From Kribbella soli (GTDB lineage Bacteria; Actinomycetota; Actinomycetes; Propionibacteriales; Kribbellaceae), in NCBI RefSeq assembly GCF_004331345.1, contig NZ_SJJZ01000004.1, positions 372,001 to 436,000 of the forward strand: 64,000 nucleotides of DNA, in the 5' to 3' direction. The notes under the pieces were generated by a model. It was not told the DNA's origin and did not search any database. It worked only from the letters and a program-made list of their open reading frames with translations. Both the position numbers and the translations under genes were made by a program. This document shows, piece after piece, positions 8,417-16,027 of this stretch; position 1 is the first letter of the stretch; each line of letters begins with the position of its first letter.

Positions 8417-9727
8417 CGCGCCCATCGGGTCCCAGGCGGGGAGGACGATCGGGGCCTCGTCCAGGCGGGCCTGCAGGTCGGCCGGCAGCGCTGACCGGCG
8501 TACGGCGACCTCGAAGACGTGCTCGCCGAACCACGAGTCGTTCATGGTCCAGAAGCCGCTGTCGGCCTTCTCGTCACCCCAGCTGTTCTCGACCCGCCAG
8601 CGGCGCGGCTTGCCGTCGACGACGTCGACGCCGGTGAACAGCATCGCGTGGGTCATCAGCGTCTCGTGGTGCACCAGCCGCTCGGCCTTGTCCAGCGTGA
8701 ACTCGGTGTCGTAGACGGCGCCGTAGTCGTACAGCTTGGCGTCCCAGAAGCCGAGGTCGGAGTTCATCTGCTTGCCGACGTCGCACCCGAACCAGACCGG
8801 CTCGCCGCCGACGATCGCGTCCTGGGTGAGCTGCTTGATCAGGTCGATCTCGACGTTCAGGTAGACCACCGGCGGGGCGTCGATGACGTTGCCGAGGAAG
8901 TCGACGGTGAAGGTCCGGCCGACCGGGCTGGTCTCCCGCGGGTCGTGCACGAGACAGACGTACTCGTCGACCGGCAGCTGCACGTACGCGGCCGCGAACT
9001 CGGTCGGCGTGGTCCAGCCGTCGCGGTGGAAGCCCTTGTCGCTGTCCTTCCACTGCCACAGGAACTTCTGCGGCGGCGTACCGAGGTGGATGCTCAGCAC
9101 CCGGTGCACGGTGGTCAGGATCTCCCGCTTACGGTCGCGGCGGGCGTCGTCGGTGTCGAGCGCCCGCAGGTCGCGCGCGCCCTGCCGGAGCAGCTTGCGG
9201 AGGGCGTCGTTCAGCTGCGCGGTCGCCGACGAGCTCTCGGTCTCCGGCATCGCCGACTTCGGCACCAGGCCGTGCTTTTGGACCAGCGCGACGAACATGT
9301 TCCACTGGCCGCCGTCACCGATCGGGTCCGACAGCAGGTGCGCGACGGTTCGGTCGTCGGCGTCCCGCTCGGAGGTCTCGATGATCGCCTCGAGGAAGAA
9401 GTTCGAGCGCTCGAACTTGTCCCAGAACAGCAGGTAGTTCTGGGAGAACTCGAAGTCCTTGACCCCGAGCTTGTCGGCCGCGCCGGCGCGGAGCAGGTTC
9501 AGCCCGGCGAACAGCCAGCACCGACCGCTCTTCTTCTGATTGGTGACCTTCCAGTCGTCCAGCAGATTGGACACCGAGTGGTCCATCGACGTGACGACCT
9601 GGCGATCCAGGGCAATGCTGTTGACCGGCGTCTGCGTGACGGCGTTCTGCATCACCCGGTACTGCGGGTTCGACGCGAACTCCTTCTCGAAGAGCGCGAG
9701 CTGATCGGCTGTGAGATTCCGCTCCAT
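8399..9727 (-). CDS. pepC: Aminopeptidase C / bleomycin hydrolase family (C1B)
   Basis: Cytosolic papain-fold cysteine aminopeptidase related to bacterial PepC and bleomycin hydrolase, which form hexamers with the active sites inside. The triad is visible: Cys70 in GRCWLFAGLN, His in THAMLFTGVD and Asn in VENSWGD. The 442-residue length matches the family. ATG giving MERNLTADQL is chosen because the upstream open frame has no family similarity. Likely roles are peptide turnover or detoxification of bleomycin-like compounds; the sequence does not separate these. Confidence 0.9.
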   Translation of the reverse strand: MERNLTADQLALFEKEFASNPQYRVMQNAVTQTPVNSIALDRQVVTSMDHSVSNLLDDWKVTNQKKSGRCWLFAGLNLLRAGAADKLGVKDFEFSQNYLLFWDKFERSNFFLEAIIETSERDADDRTVAHLLSDPIGDGGQWNMFVALVQKHGLVPKSAMPETESSSATAQLNDALRKLLRQGARDLRALDTDDARRDRKREILTTVHRVLSIHLGTPPQKFLWQWKDSDKGFHRDGWTTPTEFAAAYVQLPVDEYVCLVHDPRETSPVGRTFTVDFLGNVIDAPPVVYLNVEIDLIKQLTQDAIVGGEPVWFGCDVGKQMNSDLGFWDAKLYDYGAVYDTEFTLDKAERLVHHETLMTHAMLFTGVDVVDGKPRRWRVENSWGDEKADSGFWTMNDSWFGEHVFEVAVRRSALPADLQARLDEAPIVLPAWDPMGALADQA

Positions 9728-9831
9728 AAGAGTCGACGGTATAACAGCCACCAAGCCCGGACCGAAGGATCGGAGTGGCGAATCTCTGCACTGGCCGAAA
9801 CGCGCCACCGCTGAGACCTTGCGCTACGCTA

Positions 9832-9850
9832 GTTGAAAACGACATTCAAC
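9832..9850. promoter_or_regulatory. Zur-like operator before rpsR
   Basis: GTTGAAAACGACATTCAAC has perfect six-base arms (GTTGAA/TTCAAC). Its 15-base core matches about 11 positions of the actinobacterial Zur pattern TGAAAATCATTTTCA. It ends 13 bases before the rpsR start and follows a possible -10 TACGCT. Zinc-replete Zur would repress here. Confidence 0.75.
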
Positions 9851-9863
9851 AAAGGAGGCCGTC

Positions 9864-10106
9864 ATGGCCAGACGCCCGGTACCCACCGGCAAGCGCAAGC
9901 CGAAGCAGAATCCACTGGACCGCGACGGCATCACCTTCATCGACTACAAGGACACCGCGCTGCTGCGGAAGTTCATCTCCGACCGCGGCAAGATCCGCTC
10001 CCGCCGCGTCACCGGCCTGACGGTGCAGCAGCAGAAGCAGGTCGCGCGAGCAATCAAGAACGCCCGCGAAATGGCCCTCCTCCCCTACACCTCCTCCGGC
10101 CGCTAA
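9864..10106 (+). CDS. rpsR: 30S ribosomal protein bS18, zinc-independent (C-minus) form
   Basis: Component of the 30S platform beside bS6. The 80-residue protein has the core IDYKDTALLRKFISDRGKIRSRRVTGL and the helix QQQKQVARAIKNAREMALLPY. It has no cysteine at all, so it lacks the zinc-ribbon Cys residues of C-plus S18. In actinobacteria such paralogues replace the zinc form during zinc starvation and are repressed by Zur; the palindrome just upstream fits. A perfect AAAGGAGG sits five bases before ATG. It stands alone, away from rpsF-ssb-rplI, as expected of the second copy. Confidence 0.93.
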   Translation: MARRPVPTGKRKPKQNPLDRDGITFIDYKDTALLRKFISDRGKIRSRRVTGLTVQQQKQVARAIKNAREMALLPYTSSGR

Positions 10107-10121
10107 GACCCCCACGCATCG

Positions 10122-11042
10122 CTACTGACCACCGCCCGGCCCGTGGGCGCCGGCTGTCAGTCGATCTGCCTCGGCGAGCAACAGATCACCGAACGGCTGG
10201 AACCCGATCTGTCGGCTGCGCAGGCCGCTGACGACGCGGTGGATCGTTCCCCACTCCCAGATCGCCGTGGCGTCCACACCAGTGTGGGCGGCCAGCCGCT
10301 TCGCCCTGGCGTGCAGGTCGTCACCGAGGTCGGGATTGGCTCGGATGATGGTGCCGAGGTCGTACGCTCGCTCAGCGCGCAGGCCATCCGGATCGATGAG
10401 CTTGAACGTGCCGTCCGCCGCCTGAAGCACGTTGAGGTCGTGGACGTCGCCGTGTACGAGCACGGCGTGCCGGTCGTCGTGGGCGCGGCGACGACGGTCC
10501 AGGCACGCGAGGGCGTCCTCGACTGTCGCTTCCGAGCACGCCTGACCCGTCTCTTCCCACAGTCTCGGCAGCAGGTCGGCATACTCGCGTGCCTTGTCGG
10601 CGCCCGTCGCCAGGTCGACCTCGGGGCTGACCGGCCGCCAGAGCCGGGCAGCGACATCGCACAGCATGTCCTGCCGGGTCGCGGGATCAGGTACGACGTC
10701 GCAGATGGCAGCCCCGAGTCGCTCGAGCAGGAGTGCGCCGCGGTCGAGGTCGTCGCGCAGCAGGCTCGCGCAGCCGTCACCGTCAGCAAGGCGCAGCGCG
10801 GTCGCCTCCAAGGTCAGATCGCGCTGAGTCCCCGGAACGCCGACCTTGAGGACAGCCGCCGCTCCGTCAGCGAGTCTTGCCTCGACAACGAACGCCGCGT
10901 GGCCGCCGCGCAACGTGCCGCCGATGGTCAATGACCACTCCCGCGCCAGAGATTCCACGATCGAGGGCAGCTCGTCGAGCCACGCGGCGTTTCCGTCGGC
11001 GATGACCTTGTTCCGCACTTCATCGGGAACGTCGAGCTTCAC
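10122..11042 (-). CDS. Aminoglycoside/hydroxyurea phosphotransferase (APH(6)-like)
   Basis: Kinase of the APH_6_hur family, which contains streptomycin 6-kinases and hydroxyurea phosphotransferase. Recognisable parts are the N-terminal DVPDEV...W..ELP region, a glycine-rich loop (GGTLRGGHAAFVVEA), the Lys strand AAVLKVG, the catalytic loop HGDVHDLNVL near residue 200, and metal-binding IDPDGL. All catalytic residues are present. 306 residues is normal. It may inactivate a drug, but orphan members in soil actinomycetes often have unknown substrates. It lies 28 bases downstream of a second APH-fold kinase on the same strand, so the two may be co-transcribed. Confidence 0.85.
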   Translation of the reverse strand: MKLDVPDEVRNKVIADGNAAWLDELPSIVESLAREWSLTIGGTLRGGHAAFVVEARLADGAAAVLKVGVPGTQRDLTLEATALRLADGDGCASLLRDDLDRGALLLERLGAAICDVVPDPATRQDMLCDVAARLWRPVSPEVDLATGADKAREYADLLPRLWEETGQACSEATVEDALACLDRRRRAHDDRHAVLVHGDVHDLNVLQAADGTFKLIDPDGLRAERAYDLGTIIRANPDLGDDLHARAKRLAAHTGVDATAIWEWGTIHRVVSGLRSRQIGFQPFGDLLLAEADRLTAGAHGPGGGQ

Positions 11043-11070
11043 GTGGGCTCCTTCGTGCCACCGTCGCGTA

Positions 11071-12045
11071 CTACCAGACGAGTCCGTCTAGATGGTTATG
11101 GCCGGACAGCAGGCGAGCGATGCGGTCCTGCGCCACTTCGCGGATGTCAGGCTGGGGGTGGTGTGCGTAGAGCGCGAGCTCCCCGTACATGTCATAGAAG
11201 TTCAACCGCTCGCGCAGATGCTCGCGCTCGAACAGCTCCGGATACGCGCCGTGCAGCCATCCGGGGACCTGTGTGAGTGTGGTCTCGTCGAGCCCCTGTT
11301 TGTCGGGTGTGGGTGGGTACTCTCGCGCCCTCGCGCACCAGCGCAGGATGGTGTCCAGCTCGACATCCGCCGGCTGAGCCAATGCCTCCGCGAAGTCGAT
11401 AAGACCGGTGACGCGTCCTTGGTCGACGATCACGTTGGATCCATGTAAATCACCATGGACGAGGACGGGTTCGTCGGCGGCGAACAACGCCAGCCGCTCC
11501 CGGATCCAAACGGCGACATCCGCGAGCAGGCGCGAGTCATGACCGGGCAGTCGCCGGGCATCCTCGACCAGCTGGAGCGCCGCACTCACCACAGGTGGAT
11601 GGAACGCAGCCCACGGCTTCTTCCCGGCGAGCGCGTCGGCCAGCCAGGGCGGCAGCAGGCCCGCCGGGACAGGTATCCGGTGCAGTGCACGCAACGCAGC
11701 GCCGAGGCTCTCGATCATTGCTTGGCGCGTCGACGAGTCCGCCGCCGGCCACGCGTCGTACAGGGTTCGGCCGGGCAGGCGTTCGGAGACGTACCACGGC
11801 CCGTCCGGGCCGTCGCCGTGGGCGAGGTGCCGGGCGTGTGGGACCTCGCTGCCGGCGAGCAGGCTGACGACTGCAGCCTCGTGGCGATACGCGTCGCGGT
11901 GCCGTTCGTCGGTGTTCAGTCGTGCGACGTATTCGTCGCCGACCCACACGCGGCTGACCCAGCCGGCCTTGGGAACAAAGCGCCCGGTTGCCGGCAGACC
12001 AGCGGCCGCCAGCGTCCTCCACAGCGCCGGATCCCCGTCGGTCAT
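11071..12045 (-). CDS. Phosphotransferase, APH family
   Basis: Protein-kinase-like small-molecule kinase of the aminoglycoside phosphotransferase fold. It shows a nucleotide loop near KAGWVSRVWVGDEYVARL, the catalytic HGDLHGSNVIVDQG and the metal motif LIDFAEAL. 324 residues. ATG giving MTDGDPALW is preferred over a TTG sixteen codons upstream because similarity begins there. Substrate cannot be told; family members act on aminoglycosides, macrolides, homoserine or sugars. Upstream member of a two-kinase pair. Confidence 0.8.
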   Translation of the reverse strand: MTDGDPALWRTLAAAGLPATGRFVPKAGWVSRVWVGDEYVARLNTDERHRDAYRHEAAVVSLLAGSEVPHARHLAHGDGPDGPWYVSERLPGRTLYDAWPAADSSTRQAMIESLGAALRALHRIPVPAGLLPPWLADALAGKKPWAAFHPPVVSAALQLVEDARRLPGHDSRLLADVAVWIRERLALFAADEPVLVHGDLHGSNVIVDQGRVTGLIDFAEALAQPADVELDTILRWCARAREYPPTPDKQGLDETTLTQVPGWLHGAYPELFEREHLRERLNFYDMYGELALYAHHPQPDIREVAQDRIARLLSGHNHLDGLVW

Positions 12046-12116
12046 GAGCGCGAGCCTATTCGTCAGGGGCCCGCGTCGATACGGGTTTTCCAACCAACCC
12101 GCCGCGTTGGGGCTGG

Positions 12117-12758
12117 TTACACCAGGCGGCGGTCGGTGGCCCAGCGGGTCAGTTCGTGGCGGTTGGAGAGTTGGAGTTTCCGCAGTACCGAGGAGACGTG
12201 GGTCTCGACGGTCTTCACCGAGATAAAGAGCTCGCGGGCGACCTCCTTGTAGGCGTAGCCCCGCGCGATCAATCGCAGTACCTCACGCTCCCGCTGCGAC
12301 AGCCGGTCCAGGTCCTCGTCCACCGAGGCGATGTCGATGGCGCCGGAGAAGGCGTCCAGCACGAACCCGGCCAGCCGCGGCGAGAACACCGCGTCGCCCT
12401 CGGCGACCCGGTTGATCGCGTCGACCAGCTCGGTGCCAGAGATGTTCTTGGTGACGTACCCGCGGGCGCCGGCCCGGATCACGCCGATCACGTCCTCGGC
12501 GGCGTCGGACACCGACAGCGCGAGGAACTTGATGTCCGGGTGCCGCTGGTGCACCTGCTTCATCACCTCGGTGCCACCGCCGCCCGGCAGGTGGACGTCG
12601 AGCAGTACGACGTCCGGCTCGGCGCCGACGATCGCCTTGACCGCGCTGTCGACGTCGGCTCCCTCCCCGACGATGTCGACCGCGGTGCCGATCTCGCTGC
12701 GTACCCCGGCCCGGAACATGTCGTGATCGTCGATGACGACAACGCGCCTGCTGCTCAT
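12117..12758 (-). CDS. NarL/LuxR-family response regulator
   Basis: Cytoplasmic DNA-binding response regulator. The receiver starts RRVVVIDDHDMFRAGV with the acidic pocket DDH, the phospho-acceptor Asp is in VVLLDVHLPGG near 57, and the Lys is in GYVTKNISG near 106. The C-terminal LuxR helix-turn-helix is LSQREREVLRLIARGYAYKEVA with VKTVETHVSSVLRKL. It is the partner of the upstream PspC-type sensor kinase, with which it overlaps by ATGA. Probable targets are the divergent PspC operon and itself. Confidence 0.92.
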   Translation of the reverse strand: MSSRRVVVIDDHDMFRAGVRSEIGTAVDIVGEGADVDSAVKAIVGAEPDVVLLDVHLPGGGGTEVMKQVHQRHPDIKFLALSVSDAAEDVIGVIRAGARGYVTKNISGTELVDAINRVAEGDAVFSPRLAGFVLDAFSGAIDIASVDEDLDRLSQREREVLRLIARGYAYKEVARELFISVKTVETHVSSVLRKLQLSNRHELTRWATDRRLV

Positions 12759-14245
12759 CTGTCCATCTCCAGTCGCACTTCGGTGCCTGTCTCGGAATCG
12801 GACCGCACCGTCGCGCGTCCGCCGTGCCGTTCCATTCTGCCCATCACACTGTGCCGCAAGCCGAGCCGGTCGTCCGGGACCTCGTCCACGACGAAACCCT
12901 TGCCGCGGTCGCGGACGAACATCTCCACCCGGTCGCCGTCCACCTCGACGAACACGTCGATCTTCGCCGCACCGGAGTGCTTGGCGGCGTTCACCATCGA
13001 CTCCCGGGCGGCCCGGACCATCGACGCCAGCGGCTCGCTCAGGTCGCAGTCGCCGACCGTGACCACCTCGATCGGCACACCGTGCGAGTCCTCGACCTCG
13101 GCGGCCGCCTGCTTCGCGGCGCCGACGATCGTCTGGTCGGCGTCGTGCTCCTCGTCGTACAGCCAGGACCGCAGCTCGCGCTCCTGCGAGCGCGCCAGCC
13201 GGGCCACCGCCTTCGGGTCCTCGGCCTGCTTCTGGATCAGCGCCAGCGTCTGCAGCACCGAGTCGTGCAGGTGCGCGGCCATGTCGGCGCGCTCCTGCGA
13301 ACGCACCCGCTCCGCGCGCTCGGAGTTCAGGTCCCGGGTCAGCCGGTGCACCCACGGCCCGGCGATGACCCCGATCCCGACCACGGCGAGCAGCAGCGCG
13401 ATCAGTACGTCGCCGACCATCGAGAGCCGGCCGTTCTGGACCAGGAACAAGGTGACCGCGGTGCCGAGGAGGACCAGCCCGACGGCGATCCGGATCAGCG
13501 ACTTCCAGCCGCCCTTGCCGAGCACCAGGCCGATGATCGGGACCCGGACGTCCCGCGTCCACTTGTCCTTCTGGCTCTCGTCCGCCTGCCGCCAGATCAG
13601 CGCCAGACCGGTCGCGGCGAACACCAGCGGCCAGAACAGCTTCCCGGCGATGCCGAGCCCGGCGACCTGCAGCAGCAGGACCAGACCGATGCCGATGGCC
13701 ACCAGTGCGGGCAGCTGCCCGCGGCTCTTCTCCCGCTTCCGCTGCTTCGCCTCGGCGACCGGCGGCGCGGGCTCGTCGGTGCGCAGGCCTTTCCGCGTGT
13801 GCGCGGCCAGGCCGGGCGCATCCGGCACGGTCTCGGGTGCGAGCGGCATCAGGAACCACAGCGCCGCATAGATCAGTACGCCGAAGCCGCCGGACACCGT
13901 GGTCGCGATCAGCACCAGCCGTACGACGGTGTCCGACACGCCGAGGTGGTCCGCGATCCCGCCGGCCACACCGGCAACGACCCGCCCCTCGGTACGCCGG
14001 TACGCCCGACGAGTCGGCTCCGCGGCCGGCCGCGGTGGCGGCGTGGACGAGTATGTCGGTCCGCCCGAGCCGGCCTGGTTGCCCATCCGCGCGGCGTAGG
14101 CGGCGTACGGGCCCTGGTACTGACCTGGGCCCTGCGGTCCCCAGCCCTTGAAGCGCCACTGGTCCTGGTTCTGCCCAGGGGAAGGCTCGGGTGGGGCTCC
14201 GTTCGCGGAGGACCCGCCCGGCGGCGCGGCTGCTGGCTGGCTCAT
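12755..14245 (-). CDS. PspC-domain sensor histidine kinase
   Basis: Membrane sensor kinase, 496 residues. A Pro/Gly-rich cytoplasmic head is followed by a PspC domain (RRTEGRVVAGVAGGIADHLGV, then IYAALWFLMPL) and several hydrophobic segments between ~180 and 330. Then come a HisKA_3 dimerisation helix with the phospho-acceptor in HLHDSVLQTL and an ATPase domain with the N box ESMVNAAKHSG and G box DDRLGLRHSV. PspC domains are linked to envelope stress sensing, so it probably reads membrane state. ATG giving MSQPAAAPP is preferred; a GTG five codons earlier is possible. It overlaps its regulator by four bases and is divergent from a PspC protein gene. Confidence 0.9.
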   Translation of the reverse strand: MSQPAAAPPGGSSANGAPPEPSPGQNQDQWRFKGWGPQGPGQYQGPYAAYAARMGNQAGSGGPTYSSTPPPRPAAEPTRRAYRRTEGRVVAGVAGGIADHLGVSDTVVRLVLIATTVSGGFGVLIYAALWFLMPLAPETVPDAPGLAAHTRKGLRTDEPAPPVAEAKQRKREKSRGQLPALVAIGIGLVLLLQVAGLGIAGKLFWPLVFAATGLALIWRQADESQKDKWTRDVRVPIIGLVLGKGGWKSLIRIAVGLVLLGTAVTLFLVQNGRLSMVGDVLIALLLAVVGIGVIAGPWVHRLTRDLNSERAERVRSQERADMAAHLHDSVLQTLALIQKQAEDPKAVARLARSQERELRSWLYDEEHDADQTIVGAAKQAAAEVEDSHGVPIEVVTVGDCDLSEPLASMVRAARESMVNAAKHSGAAKIDVFVEVDGDRVEMFVRDRGKGFVVDEVPDDRLGLRHSVMGRMERHGGRATVRSDSETGTEVRLEMDR

Positions 14246-14385
14246 CACAACGATCGTCACATGTGGACCGGCCCGACACCAGCAGGCTTGTCCCCGGCCG
14301 CCTCCTCAGCGCCCGCCCGCCAGGCTCAGGGTCGGCTCGGGGAGAACCCCGAACCCGCGGGTGACTCCGGGGGTCCTCAGGGGGT

Positions 14386-14406
14386 ATCCCGGATGTGATC
14401 CGGGGT
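14386..14406. promoter_or_regulatory. Inverted repeat before PspC operon
   Basis: ATCCCGGAT and ATCCGGGGT, separated by GTG, lie 24 bases before the PspC-protein start in the 184-base divergent gap. It could be the binding site of the neighbouring LuxR-type regulator. I see no clear -10/-35 in the rest of this gap. Confidence 0.35.
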
Positions 14407-14429
14407 GAGATCGCGCGAGTATCGATGGC

Positions 14430-15722
14430 ATGGAGCAGAACCAGAGTGGACCCGCCGGGTTCGACCGCGACCGCCTGCAGAACCCCCAGAGCTGGCGGCG
14501 CAGCAGGTCGGACCGCTGGGTCGCGGGTGTCTGCGGCGGCATCGGCCGCGCGCTGAACATCGACCCGGTGCTGGTCCGCGTGGTGATGGCCGTACTGATC
14601 ATCAGCGGTCCGGGCGTGATCTTCTACATCGCCGCCTGGGTCCTGATGCCCGACGAGGGCAGTGACCGCTCCGCCGCGCAAGGCGTGCTCGGTGACCGGG
14701 TCCGGACCGACCACCCGTGGTTCTGGCCGGTGGTGATCGGCGCCTGCGTGTTCATCGCGATCGCGATGATGTCGTCGTTCAACTTCGGCCGCTTCGTCCC
14801 CGGCCCGCTGATCGTGGTGGGCGTCATCTGGCTGATCGCGAAGCAGCGCAAGGGCAACAACAAGCAGGGGCAGCGCCCGCAGGACACGGCGCCCCCGACT
14901 TCTCCGGCGTACTCCGGTCCGCAGCAGACCACGGCGTACACGCCTCCTCAGACCGACCCGTCAGCTCCCCCGGCGGGTCCGTCGTCCTCGGCCACACAGC
15001 GACCCCAGGACCGCACCGTCGAACCGGTCCAGGCTGTGTGGACCGAGGACGACCCCCTCGGCCTGTACGTCGACGAGCCGGCCGGCACCACCTCGCCGGT
15101 CGCAAGCACCCCCGCCGGACCGCCCGCGAAGGGCATGCGCGGGATCAAGTCGATCATCGTCGTGCTGACCGGCATCGCGATCGGCATCGCCGCGCTGGCG
15201 GGTGCCCCCACGGCGACCATGCTGATCATCGGCCTGGCCACGCTCGGCGGCGGCATGCTGCTCGGCGGGTTCGTCGGGCGCACGCTGGCCCTGCTGCCGC
15301 TCGGCATCCTGCTGGCCCTCGGCGCCATCGCGAGCACGGTGTTCGCCGGTGTGCCGCGCAACTTCGCCGACACCAACTACGTCGCGCCGGCCAGCCAGAC
15401 CATCACCGCGACCGGAACGAGCTACCAGTTCGACGCCGGGTCGGTGCACCTGGACCTGACCCAGGCGAAGTTCGGCCCGGGTGCCAAGGTCGAGGTGCAC
15501 GGCGGCCTCGGCGAGGTGGTCGTCAGGCTCCCGCAGGACGTGGACGTGCAGGGCACGATGTCGACCGAGATGGGAGACGTTGCCTTCCTCAACCAGCACC
15601 AGGACGGACATAATGCCGAACTGAAGCTCAACGACCTCGGCACGGACGGCAAGGCCGGCCCGCAGCAGGTCACCCTGGACCTGGACCTCAGGCTGGGCAG
15701 TATCAAAGTGGAGCGCGGATGA
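14430..15722 (+). CDS. PspC-domain membrane protein with LiaF-like C-terminus
   Basis: Envelope-stress type membrane protein, 430 residues. The N-terminal PspC domain (RWVAGVCGGIGRALNIDPVLVRV, IAAWVLMPDE) is followed by two hydrophobic segments and a Pro/Thr/Gln-rich linker around 145-235. Three more hydrophobic segments follow, then a soluble beta domain from ~325 (VHLDLTQAKF, VHGGLGEVVVRLP, DVDVQG) like the DUF2154/LiaF C-terminal domain. It is divergent from a PspC histidine kinase, so sensor, regulator and effector probably form one stress circuit. It overlaps the next gene by ATGA. Confidence 0.85.
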   Translation: MEQNQSGPAGFDRDRLQNPQSWRRSRSDRWVAGVCGGIGRALNIDPVLVRVVMAVLIISGPGVIFYIAAWVLMPDEGSDRSAAQGVLGDRVRTDHPWFWPVVIGACVFIAIAMMSSFNFGRFVPGPLIVVGVIWLIAKQRKGNNKQGQRPQDTAPPTSPAYSGPQQTTAYTPPQTDPSAPPAGPSSSATQRPQDRTVEPVQAVWTEDDPLGLYVDEPAGTTSPVASTPAGPPAKGMRGIKSIIVVLTGIAIGIAALAGAPTATMLIIGLATLGGGMLLGGFVGRTLALLPLGILLALGAIASTVFAGVPRNFADTNYVAPASQTITATGTSYQFDAGSVHLDLTQAKFGPGAKVEVHGGLGEVVVRLPQDVDVQGTMSTEMGDVAFLNQHQDGHNAELKLNDLGTDGKAGPQQVTLDLDLRLGSIKVERG

Positions 15723-15907
15723 GCCAGCAGCGAAAGACCAAGCCGGACGTGCCCGGCGTGGTGGCCGGCACGGTCCTGACCGGCGCTGCCACGATCTGGA
15801 TGCTCACCGACAACGGCGTACTGCAGACCGACGACCTCGGCGTGACCAGCGCTCTGCTGTTGGTCACCGCGGGCCTCCTGGGCCTGGCCGCGTCGCATCG
15901 CGGCTAA
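15719..15907 (+). CDS. Small two-helix membrane protein
   Basis: A 62-residue protein with a basic N-terminus and two hydrophobic helices (VPGVVAGTVLTGAATIWML and SALLLVTAGLLGLAASH). No known domain. The ATGA overlap with the PspC/LiaF-like gene makes it part of that operon and supports its being real. Probable accessory subunit of the envelope-stress module. Confidence 0.75.
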   Translation: MSQQRKTKPDVPGVVAGTVLTGAATIWMLTDNGVLQTDDLGVTSALLLVTAGLLGLAASHRG

Positions 15908-15917
15908 ACTGACCCGC

Positions 15918-15947
15918 ATGTCCAGCCCGGAGGCAGACAAACCGTAA
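15918..15947 (+). CDS. Possible 9-residue leader peptide of efflux gene
   Basis: Encodes MSSPEADKP and stops 80 bases before the efflux gene start. The S..ADK pattern resembles the leader MSTSKNADK of cmlA, where chloramphenicol-stalled ribosomes open a downstream hairpin. The end of this ORF (CCGTAACC) is complementary to the bases over the efflux gene ribosome site. No Shine-Dalgarno is visible, so it may be leaderless; TAAACT eight bases upstream could be the -10. Confidence 0.5.
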   Translation: MSSPEADKP

Positions 15948-16020
15948 CCACCGGCCGTTCCGTGTAACTCGCCCGGAACCGCCGGAGACGACTCATACCC
16001 GTCTTCTCATGGTTGCGGAG
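15942..16020 (+). promoter_or_regulatory. Candidate translational attenuator of efflux gene
   Basis: CCGTAACC (15942-15949), at the leader stop codon, can pair with GGTTGCGG (16011-16018), which contains most of the GCGGAG ribosome site of the efflux gene (one U-G pair). Between them, CCGGCCGTTCC (15951-15961) and GGAACCGCCGG (15975-15985) form a 10-of-11 stem with a 13-base loop. A ribosome stalled on the leader would mask the first strand and free the ribosome site. Confidence 0.5.
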
Positions 16021-16027
16021 CATTTCC

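Noticed and set aside
14341..14406. GC-rich stretch before the PspC operon as a terminator
   Set aside because: Genes on both sides are transcribed away from it, so a terminator is unlikely; kept only as a possible operator.
12117..14714. 865-codon open frame on the minus strand spanning regulator, kinase and beyond
   Set aside because: Upstream of the regulator start it is a shadow frame of the PspC kinase; only the C-terminal 213 codons are real.
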